From an uncultured Burkholderiales bacterium (GTDB taxonomy: Bacteria; Pseudomonadota; Gammaproteobacteria; Burkholderiales; Burkholderiaceae_C), in the NCBI GenBank assembly GCA_937873395.1, contig CALMYH010000006.1, positions 39,210 to 103,209 on the forward strand: 64,000 nt of DNA, in the 5' to 3' direction. The notes under the pieces are model-generated. The model had not been told where the DNA came from and made no database searches. It worked only from the letters and a program-made list of their open reading frames with translations. Numbering within the stretch: position 1 is the first letter of the stretch; the number at the start of each line of letters is the position of its first letter. A program made the translations under genes and the position numbers. Below, piece after piece: positions 16,664-23,469 of the stretch.

Positions 16664-19153
16664 TCATGTCTCCACAAAGCGTGTCTCGGCAAAGTCAACG
16701 ACGGCCTCAGGCCATTCCCGAGCCGTCATGCTGCGCAACGCCGCCCTGATGCGGGTTTGAAGATGCCCAAGGTCCTCCTGCTCACCGGTGCGCCCTCTGC
16801 CCTTTAGCCTGCCCATCAGCGCCCCTGCGCTCTGCGCCAGGGTGAAGTCCCACCCCCGCAAGACCTGCAGGAAAGCCCGCACCACGTCGCCTTCGTCCTG
16901 CCCGGCTCCGACCACGAATTCAAGCCACTCGATCACCTCTGACCTCAGCCCTGTGTCGAAGAGGCCACGGTAGGTGCGGGGCCAGCCCTCGGGCTCATTC
17001 AAGTTCAGCGCCTTCGACACACCCGCGGGCGTAAGCTTCTCGCGACGGCCAAGCTCCTCACCGGCACCCCCGGTCTGTGTGTCGGCGCTCGACCAGTACA
17101 GGGCAGACATCCGGGGTGAATTCCAACCCCGGGGCATTTGCCTGTGGGTGGTCTCACTGTCCACCAGGTCGAAACAGGCAACCGGACCCGCATCCGCGAG
17201 AGTGGGCCCGAGACCTGCCTTGCTCATCAGTGTGCGGACAAGCCCGGGCAGTGTGCCCGCGTTCGGATCTGACAGCCACGCGGGCAGCTTGTCCGTCGCT
17301 ACGTGTCCGGAGCGGACCGTGCGGAACCTCATGGAATGATCGCCGCGCCGGGGCGACGCCAGGACGCGGTCAGTGCCACCCCATCCCGCCGCCAGCATGC
17401 CCTTGACCTTGTGCGGTTGCGGCATGTCGGTCGCCCGCTCGGCAGTGGATCGCTGCTTGACGAGGATGAGGCTGGTGTCCGGCGTGACCAGCTGGTACTG
17501 CTCGGCGAGCCCGGTGCGCTGCCGGGTATGGACGACGTCCGTCTTTTCGCTGCCCCGGTGAAGTTGTCCGTAGCGCTGGCTGGCCGCAAGACGCGCGAGC
17601 GTGTCGGCCCCATCGGTCACCCAAGTGGGTTGCAGTTCGGCCAGACAAACTTCCCGCCCATCCCCCTCGACCGTCCCGAGCAACCGCACCGCCCCGCAGA
17701 GCCAGTCTGGAGACTCGGTCTGAAGCCACGCCCAGACCGTGATGACGTCGCCGTCGAAGACGCCCGTGGGCAGGTCGGAAACCGTCTGGACACGCGCGCT
17801 CTCTGGCCATTGCAGCCGGGTGTGGGTGATCCGCCGTGTACGCATGCGGCGGTACAGGCGCAAGATGGCCGGGGCCACCTGTTCTCCGGGCGCAACAAAC
17901 TCGCAGCTGCCGCCCGTGGACTCGGCGAGCCGGCGCAGCAAGCCTTCCGCCACACTGGCACCGATACCCACCACAAAGAAACGGCACCCCGAATCCTGGG
18001 CGCTTCGGACCACATCATCGACCGCCTCGATCTCGCCGTCGGTGATCAGCAGCACGTCACTTCGCTTGTCACCCGTCAGCCGGAGGGTGGAGGTGATGGC
18101 CGACTCCATCTCTGTGCCGCCCAGGTCCGCTTCCAGACTTTCGGCCCAGCGTCGGGCGGCAGCCAGCGCGGCCGGAGCCCCCTTCCATAAGGCCTTGCAG
18201 CGGTGCTCCACATGGCTGCCGAACCGGCTCAGGCTGAACCGGTCCTCAGGGGTCAGTCCCTCAACAATGCCCAGCAGGGCGTTTCGGGCTGCCTCGATGC
18301 TGTCGCCCCCCATGGAGCCACTGCAGTCGACCAGGATCTTCATGTGCACCGGCTGCGCGGGGCACTCGGGCAGACGGGGCGTGAAGCTGGCGATGACGAC
18401 ACCCTGACCTTCAACGATCGGGTCCCGGGCGGCCAGCCCGTGGCTGGCATGGACCAGGTCCTCGAACACCAGCACGAAGTCGCGATCGAGCCAGGCCGCC
18501 GCGCCAAGCCTGACCTCGGCGCCAGGCTCAGGCCCGGACTCGCCGGCAGGCATCGGCCGCAACGAGATCCTGTGGCTGGGTGAGCCGATGCGGGCCTGCG
18601 CCATCTCACCCTCGATGTCCAGACGGATGTCGAACGGGTAGTGCACACTGGTGCTCGCTTCGGGTACTGCGTGGGGTTCGTAGCCGCCATCTTCCTGCGG
18701 GTCGCCGTAGCGTGGGGCAATGGTGGTGGGCAAGGTCAGCCGCAGGCTCCCCTGCTCGGGCTTCAGGGTCTGCACGTAGTGCAAGCGGACGATGCAGGAC
18801 TCACCGGCCATGAGGTTGCCCAGTTCCAGCGTGTAACTGCGGTCATGATTCATGCTGACCAGGATGGCGCTGTCACCGTCGTTCAGGGCTTCCTCATAGT
18901 CCGTGCGGGCCTCGGCCTTGGGCCTGACGAGGCCGACCAGCGTCTCGCCGTTGAGCTCGACCTCCAGTCCCAGCAGCACCGCGTGCCAGGGAAGCGGAAA
19001 TGTGTAGACCACCTCCACATGGGAGCTGCCGGGGTTGCGGAAGCGCTGCTCCAGCGACATGTCGAGCATGTGGCCCACCACCCTGCCCCGGGCGGTGACC
19101 CCCTCAAGCAACATCGGCTCTCCATCAAGTGTCTCGAAACGGGCTGCCTGCAT
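16664..19153 (-). CDS. VIT and VWA domain protein
   Basis: An 829-residue protein with an N-terminal VIT (vault/inter-alpha-trypsin) domain (~1-130, LEQRFRNPGSSHVEVVYTFP) and a von Willebrand A domain whose MIDAS motif DCSGS is intact near residue 275 and is followed by a Thr and later Asp residues. The C-terminal ~350 residues are unassigned. No signal peptide is obvious, so it may be cytoplasmic. The ATG at 19153 is chosen over the longer open frame to 19441 because GGGAG lies eight bases upstream and homology-like sequence begins exactly there. It is co-transcribed with the SprT-like gene (gap of one base or slight overlap). VIT-VWA proteins bind partner proteins through a metal ion. Pairing with a DNA-crosslink-type protease is suggestive but unproven. 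Confidence 0.8.
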   Translation of the reverse strand: MQAARFETLDGEPMLLEGVTARGRVVGHMLDMSLEQRFRNPGSSHVEVVYTFPLPWHAVLLGLEVELNGETLVGLVRPKAEARTDYEEALNDGDSAILVSMNHDRSYTLELGNLMAGESCIVRLHYVQTLKPEQGSLRLTLPTTIAPRYGDPQEDGGYEPHAVPEASTSVHYPFDIRLDIEGEMAQARIGSPSHRISLRPMPAGESGPEPGAEVRLGAAAWLDRDFVLVFEDLVHASHGLAARDPIVEGQGVVIASFTPRLPECPAQPVHMKILVDCSGSMGGDSIEAARNALLGIVEGLTPEDRFSLSRFGSHVEHRCKALWKGAPAALAAARRWAESLEADLGGTEMESAITSTLRLTGDKRSDVLLITDGEIEAVDDVVRSAQDSGCRFFVVGIGASVAEGLLRRLAESTGGSCEFVAPGEQVAPAILRLYRRMRTRRITHTRLQWPESARVQTVSDLPTGVFDGDVITVWAWLQTESPDWLCGAVRLLGTVEGDGREVCLAELQPTWVTDGADTLARLAASQRYGQLHRGSEKTDVVHTRQRTGLAEQYQLVTPDTSLILVKQRSTAERATDMPQPHKVKGMLAAGWGGTDRVLASPRRGDHSMRFRTVRSGHVATDKLPAWLSDPNAGTLPGLVRTLMSKAGLGPTLADAGPVACFDLVDSETTHRQMPRGWNSPRMSALYWSSADTQTGGAGEELGRREKLTPAGVSKALNLNEPEGWPRTYRGLFDTGLRSEVIEWLEFVVGAGQDEGDVVRAFLQVLRGWDFTLAQSAGALMGRLKGRGRTGEQEDLGHLQTRIRAALRSMTAREWPEAVVDFAETRFVET

Positions 19154-19358
19154 CGGTTTTCTCCCTGGTGTGTGACATGAGCTGCGTGGTCGTGGGCGTC
19201 CGCTTCGGCATGCACCGCAGCCAAAGCGACCAAAAAGCCACGACCGCCGGAACGGGTGCAAAGCCTGCTGGCCTTCAGAGCCGAACCGGATGAACCCAGT
19301 ATGGCTCTGCCAGTGGCTCAAAAAACGAGCCACCACAGGGCGGACGTTCAGGAGCCCA

Positions 19359-19535
19359 CTATCGCCCTTGCGGCCACAGTTGGTCCAGCCCTTCCTCGAC
19401 GGTCCGGCCCTGCTCCACCAGGAAAACGGCGGGCTGGACATTGGGCGCGTAGGGCAGCGCGTCCGGGCTGTCGGTCAGCTGTGACTCGTGCCACAGCAGG
19501 ATGAAGCGCCCCGAGTTCAGTAGACACCCCGAGCC
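19359..19535 (-). pseudogene. 3' remnant of an unidentified gene
   Basis: The minus strand carries about 50 codons that read like genuine protein (SGRFILLWHESQLTDS, then YAPNVQPAVFLVEQGRTVEE, ending LWPQGR and a TAG stop). The frame is closed by a TGA immediately upstream and has no usable start codon or ribosome binding site, so the 5' part has been deleted or replaced. I do not recognise the family. It lies just upstream of the VIT/VWA operon on the same strand and may be a leftover of a former operon member. A sequencing frameshift is an alternative, but no continuation was seen in other frames. Confidence 0.45.
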
Positions 19536-19593
19536 TCAAACTTAAGGTCTAACAGGAGGCGCCATGAAACAGGAGCGTGCCCTTGGCTTATCG

Positions 19594-19621
19594 CTTCACT
19601 GCCGCACAGGCAGCTCAGAAA
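19594..19621 (+). CRISPR. Solitary type I-F-like CRISPR repeat
   Basis: A 28-base unit with the type I-F (Csy/Yersinia-subtype) repeat architecture: TTCACTGCC at the start, the hairpin core CTGCCGCACAGGCAG, and the 3' end CTCAGAAA. From memory of the Yersinia I-F repeat it differs at about two positions (first base, and C for T in the 3' handle). No second copy was found at the ~60-base periodicity up- or downstream, and no cas genes lie in the window. It is therefore either the relic of an array or an isolated repeat mobilised with the island. Length, stem and handle make coincidence unlikely. Confidence 0.65.
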
Positions 19622-19821
19622 TGCACCTTGGCCTTGTTCAGTTGTGTAACGCCAACAGTGATGGACGCCCGATGAACGGAAAGCGCAGGACTAGGTGAAC
19701 AGTCAGACGATGCGGGCAGCAGAATTCGTCTTGAACCGCTTGGGTGAGCAGCCGTCCTTTTTGAGGAAACGGTCCACTGACTGCAATCGCTGCACCGCAG
19801 TCAGTGAGCCAGCTCACACTC

Positions 19822-21480
19822 TCAGCCGACCCGCAGCCAGCGCTTTAGGGCCTGAGATAAGCTGCTCGGTCCGAACGTGCTTTTGGCATCAGCATGATCG
19901 CCTAGCATGGGATGGCCATCTAAAAGCGCGATGCTGTTCAGCTCGTTTTCGAACACAGGTAGCAGCGACGAATAACGTCCTGAGGCAGCCATCATGAAAC
20001 GCCGAGACAGCCAACTAGGTAGCGGGCAGCCCAGCAAGGAAGGATGCTTGGGGGGACCAAAACCCAGGCGAACAGAAGCCGCAGGCCTGGACGTCAGTAG
20101 CGCATCGGTGTCCACAATGCCTGCCCCGTAGCGGCTGCTCATCCAGCCATGAGGAACCTGCGCGGTCCGCCGCACATGCTCCCGAAAGACCTCCTGCATG
20201 AACACGCCAGGCCTGAGCGACTTGAGCATGGCAGACCGGTCAAAGAACGCCAGCCACAAGGCGGCTACCCCAGCCGTGTGCGCTGTTGCATAGGAAGTGC
20301 CAGATCCGGTGTTGATGCCAGCCGGTGCATTTATTGGCTCTGCTACCCAAACGTTCACCCCGGGCGCGCACAGGTCGACCGCCCGGCCCCTGCTTGACAG
20401 ATCCCAAGGTTCGAGCTGCGCATTGTTGGCCGCCACGGCCAGACATTCGGGATAGGCCGCTGGCCAGACCACCATACGCCTGGGCACCTTGTTGCCTGCC
20501 GCCGCGACCACAATCAGGTGGTTGGCCACGGCATCCTGGATGGCCGTGCGCAGCGCTCTGGACGGAAATCCTCCAAGTGACATGGACACCACATGACAGT
20601 CGGTGGTCGTGGCATGCCAGATCGCACGGGCAATGTCGCCGCCATACACCACAACCACGCTGCGGATGCAGCGTTTGGGCACGTAGATGGATTCGGGCGC
20701 GACACCTGTGATCTGACCCGGCGTCGTCGTGTCGTGGGGTGAAATGCCGCCACGGCTCATGATCACGCTCCCCGTTCGGGTGCCATGTCCCGGGTTGAGC
20801 AACGGAGCGCCTGTCATGGGGTCACGGCCATCACCGTTGCCCCCCCCGATGAAGTCTGCGATGCCACTGGTGGAGAAATTGACCTGATCCAGATCCTCAT
20901 GGTCCGTCCACCCGGTGTCCAGGTGTGCAACCTTGATGCCCGCCCCCTGTGACCGCCCACCATTCGGCGGCACCCGCTGCCAGGCCATGTCCACGCGCAT
21001 CTGCCGTAGTGCCCAGGCCTTGTCGATCGGACTGGGCTGCGCTTTTCCCTTGCGTCCCGTGAGACCGCGATCGGAGTTGCCCAGAAATGGCAAGTCAGGC
21101 TCCACCGATGCGATGTCGGGGTGGCGCATCAACGCATAGCAGGCGTCGTAGGGGTTGAAGTCCATGGCACCGAGATCAACGTCCCGGATGGAAACCAAGC
21201 TAAACACCGCGAGGTGTTCCGGCGTCTGCGTGTCTGGGACAGGCTGGAACAGGCTCTCCACTTCAAGCACGTCACGCTCCGCCTGGGCACCCCAGGCTTC
21301 GCGTATCAAGCCGCGCAGACGATCCAATGACATCCCTTGCCGGGTCTGCACCAGAAAGCGCAGGCCTCGCTCGTGCACGTACGTGCGCACGGGATCGTCC
21401 GTTCTGTCGCTGCGCCGCGCCTGAGCAATCGCGGCCCAGAAGCGCCCCGCATCAAAGTCACTGATCAGGTCCCCCAGCAT
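19822..21480 (-). CDS. Subtilisin-like serine protease (S8 family)
   Basis: A 552-residue S8 peptidase. The catalytic triad is readable: Asp188 in VAHLDTGWTDHEDL, His232 in NPGHGTRTGSV and Ser396 in GSGTSYATAHTAG, with oxyanion Asn330 in AAAGN. The ~150-residue N-terminal region precedes the catalytic domain and could be an inhibitory or substrate-sensing segment. There is no clear signal peptide, so it may work inside the cell. The ATG has GGGAG six bases upstream. It stands alone on the minus strand with ~250 bases of non-coding sequence upstream. Intracellular S8 proteases occur in some defence islands as effectors, but nothing here proves that role. Confidence 0.85.
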   Translation of the reverse strand: MLGDLISDFDAGRFWAAIAQARRSDRTDDPVRTYVHERGLRFLVQTRQGMSLDRLRGLIREAWGAQAERDVLEVESLFQPVPDTQTPEHLAVFSLVSIRDVDLGAMDFNPYDACYALMRHPDIASVEPDLPFLGNSDRGLTGRKGKAQPSPIDKAWALRQMRVDMAWQRVPPNGGRSQGAGIKVAHLDTGWTDHEDLDQVNFSTSGIADFIGGGNGDGRDPMTGAPLLNPGHGTRTGSVIMSRGGISPHDTTTPGQITGVAPESIYVPKRCIRSVVVVYGGDIARAIWHATTTDCHVVSMSLGGFPSRALRTAIQDAVANHLIVVAAAGNKVPRRMVVWPAAYPECLAVAANNAQLEPWDLSSRGRAVDLCAPGVNVWVAEPINAPAGINTGSGTSYATAHTAGVAALWLAFFDRSAMLKSLRPGVFMQEVFREHVRRTAQVPHGWMSSRYGAGIVDTDALLTSRPAASVRLGFGPPKHPSLLGCPLPSWLSRRFMMAASGRYSSLLPVFENELNSIALLDGHPMLGDHADAKSTFGPSSLSQALKRWLRVG

Positions 21481-21545
21481 CTGCGTCTCCCGTTTTCATC
21501 CACATCCCACACCGGCCCCGGTCCGGGGGATTGATGCCGTCTACC

Positions 21546-21575
21546 ATAATGCCGGCGTGAAGCGGGGCAGGTCAA
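21546..21575 (-). promoter_or_regulatory. Possible sigma-70 promoter of the S8 protease gene
   Basis: On the minus strand TTGACC (21575-21570) and CATTAT (21551-21546) are separated by 18 bases, 65 bases before the protease start codon. The -35 matches consensus at five of six positions and the -10 at four of six. Prediction only. Confidence 0.35.
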
Positions 21576-21738
21576 GGCAGCGTGAAGCCGGCTCACAGTC
21601 GCGAACGAGCCCCACCACTGCACATCTGTCTTCCAATCAGAGAGGTCGGTTTAGGCTGATTGCGGACAGTCGGGATTGGAGAACTGGGTGGCCGCAATTC
21701 CTTTGACGGAACATTAGCTGGCCGCGGACTCCAGGTGC

Positions 21739-22683
21739 TCAGGAGTCCTCCATGGCTGCCAATGACGCTCTACCAACATCAGTCTTAAATAGTTGCAGAG
21801 AAATCGCCGTGACGCTCTCAGCGATAAATCCTTTACATGGATCTGAGTTGCACACAGCGAACAGGGCACGCTGCTCTTGGCGACTCCTGAAGTATTCGAT
21901 CGCGAACTGGTGGAGCGCCGCAAGGTGGGGCCTCGGAGACAGTTTGAAAGAATGCAGCGTCCTGACCTCCCCCTGGCTGTCAATGCAATCCAAAACGATC
22001 ATGTCGTTCTCGACGCGAACGTTATCAATATAGGCATCGGCCATGAGGTACTTATGCTTGACGCCCGGGATCTCGAGTTTGCTGTACCGAGGTGGCGCCT
22101 TGAGGGGAAGGTCCTCGATTTCGTTGGCGACTAACGTCCGCAGGATAGGTTCTGGATTACTAAGAATCTCTTGACCAGCCGGATCGGCCTGGATCTGCGC
22201 GGCGGGAATGCTGGCGATGCGTTCTCGAAAAATGTCCTCGCAATCATTGGAAGACTGAATCTCCCCTTGAGCATAGGCCGGGTGGAACGTCTCCAAAAGG
22301 TCGCCGACGGATATCTGACCTCTCTTGAGCATGCGCTCGATGTGCGACGTCACCGTCATGTCACCACGATTGCCCTCTTTCTTGAGGATCGTGATTACTG
22401 GCGGACTCTGTTCACTGTGCTTCGGTGATCCCAGAACGACTCGGCACTCGAACTGATAGGGATGAAGCACTTGCCGGTCCTCGTGCGGAATTGACAGCGT
22501 CCCGATGTAGTGTCGATTTCCCCGATCGATTTCACTTGGGCGCTGCCCCTGCGTTCCCGCCTCGTCGAACGTCGCATCAACAAGACTAGCGAACTGCTGG
22601 TGCTTCTCAGTGATGGTGATGCCCATGCGCAACGGCAGCGACACGCTGTTGGCATGACCGTGCAAGCTCAGGAAAATTTTCAT
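21739..22683 (-). CDS. Hypothetical protein, 314 residues
   Basis: I do not recognise this protein. It is soluble-looking, without membrane segments, signal peptide or repeats. Its codon use and GC content are clearly lower than in the flanking core genome, which supports horizontal origin. The N-terminus contains MKIFLSLHGHANSVSLPLRMG and the middle is rich in charged residues. It has no near neighbour on the same strand within 100 bases, with a 119-base gap to the next upstream gene and no obvious Shine-Dalgarno. Its placement beside nuclease-like genes in the island is the only hint of function. Confidence 0.6.
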   Translation of the reverse strand: MKIFLSLHGHANSVSLPLRMGITITEKHQQFASLVDATFDEAGTQGQRPSEIDRGNRHYIGTLSIPHEDRQVLHPYQFECRVVLGSPKHSEQSPPVITILKKEGNRGDMTVTSHIERMLKRGQISVGDLLETFHPAYAQGEIQSSNDCEDIFRERIASIPAAQIQADPAGQEILSNPEPILRTLVANEIEDLPLKAPPRYSKLEIPGVKHKYLMADAYIDNVRVENDMIVLDCIDSQGEVRTLHSFKLSPRPHLAALHQFAIEYFRSRQEQRALFAVCNSDPCKGFIAESVTAISLQLFKTDVGRASLAAMEDS

Positions 22684-22802
22684 TGGTTGATGGGTTCTTT
22701 TTCAACAAAGCGGCCCGATAACCGGAACCCATCCGAAGAAGGGGTCGATAAACTTGGGCGTGTGCTGCGCTACCGCCTGAAAAGGCATGTAAGCTTAGCG
22801 AG

Positions 22803-23012
22803 TTAGCTGCGATCTGTTTTGCGTACGGACCAGAACCAGAATTGGGGGTCCCAGCCCGGGAGAGCATCCATAATGATCTCTTCACCAATGAGCTTCTGGC
22901 ACAGAGCCTCCATTGCCGGCATATCTGGGTGCTCAAGCGACCTCTTTCTGATCCCTTGGTCCGTATCTAGGATCAAGAAGCCATCTCGGCGCGAAACTTT
23001 GAGCAGGCGCAT
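22803..23012 (-). CDS. Small hypothetical protein, 69 residues
   Basis: An open frame extends upstream to 23120, but the ATG at 23012 is preferred. It lies four bases after the TAA of the preceding gene and has a purine-rich GAGGAAGG ahead of it, while the longer form would overlap that gene by more than 100 bases. The peptide (MRLLKVSRRDGFLILDTDQG at the start, WDPQFWFWSVRKTDRS at the end) is aromatic at the C-terminus and matches no family I know. Coupled translation with the 97-residue gene suggests joint function. Confidence 0.5.
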   Translation of the reverse strand: MRLLKVSRRDGFLILDTDQGIRKRSLEHPDMPAMEALCQKLIGEEIIMDALPGWDPQFWFWSVRKTDRS

Positions 23013-23016
23013 GCGT

Positions 23017-23310
23017 TTAGCGCCTTCCTCGAGTCTCGTCTTGAACCTTATGAATAGCCACGGACTCATCGTAAACAAAATCAGCGGCATGTGCGCCGTC
23101 GGTCCAATGCGCTCTTGCATCGAACGGGTGATCGTCTAAGTAGACGTTCATCACCGTATGGCCAAAAGCGGACGCTGACATTTGCACCTTCTGCATGTGC
23201 AGGGCAGCGTCGCTGGGATCGATAGCATTGACGATGTACTTCCAAGTCTCACCTGGCTCGAGCGGAAAGTCACTCTCGGTGTCGTTCTTGATGACAAAGC
23301 TCAGGATCAT
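23017..23310 (-). CDS. Small hypothetical protein, 97 residues
   Basis: The start is an ATG at 23310, with GGAG nine bases upstream, that overlaps the stop of a short upstream frame (ATGA). The protein has alternating beta-type sequence (MILSFVIKNDTESDFPLEPG, and later SAFGHTVMNVYLDDHPF) and no membrane or signal segment. It is followed after four bases by the 69-residue gene. No family is recognised. It belongs to the compact minus-strand group that starts with the CoiA-like gene at 25407. Confidence 0.55.
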   Translation of the reverse strand: MILSFVIKNDTESDFPLEPGETWKYIVNAIDPSDAALHMQKVQMSASAFGHTVMNVYLDDHPFDARAHWTDGAHAADFVYDESVAIHKVQDETRGRR

Positions 23311-23426
23311 TTATTCGCGCTCCAAGGCAGATCAGGCGTTCGATTCTGCTCCGATTTGACCTGAAGGTGGAACATGTCCCAAGGCTGGTCTCGGTCGTTC
23401 GGACTTGGGATGGCAATGGGAGCCAC
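23307..23426 (-). CDS. Possible very small coupled gene (about 39 residues)
   Basis: This minus-strand frame ends with a TGA that overlaps the ATG of the 97-residue gene (ATGA), and its sequence (VAPIAIPSPNDRDQPWDMF, then LQVKSEQ, ending PWSANK) looks coding, unlike the Ser/Arg-rich alternative frame. No ATG is available. GTG at 23426 is one possible start; the frame remains open to 23558, inside the upstream gene. It may be the 3' end of a gene that lost its start, or a small protein with a rare start codon. Confidence 0.3.
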   Translation of the reverse strand: MAPIAIPSPNDRDQPWDMFHLQVKSEQNRTPDLPWSANK

Positions 23427-23469
23427 GAGCTGATCGACTGCTCCCGCTGCGAACCGACTGTGGGAGACA

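Larger units (their letters stand above)
19154..19821. other. 668-base gap with gene remnant and orphan CRISPR repeat
   Basis: No intact gene is supported between the VIT/VWA start and the stop of the subtilisin-like gene. The gap contains the 3' remnant of a minus-strand gene (19359-19535) and one solitary type I-F-like CRISPR repeat (19594-19621), both listed separately. A short open frame at 19564-19698 with a strong AGGAGG ahead of it reads through the CRISPR repeat and is considered spurious. The rest shows no recognisable structure and looks like decayed sequence. Confidence 0.6.

Noticed and set aside
19154-19441. N-terminal extension of the VIT/VWA gene
   Set aside because: The extension is not protein-like, and the ATG at 19153 has a good Shine-Dalgarno; part of the extension covers the remnant gene in another frame.
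19622-19690. Possible second CRISPR repeat one unit downstream
   Set aside because: Aligning the expected position gave no meaningful match to the repeat.
19564-19698. 44-codon plus-strand frame preceded by AGGAGG
   Set aside because: It reads through the solitary CRISPR repeat (giving LHCRTGSSE), a common source of false small proteins; despite the good ribosome binding site no other support exists.
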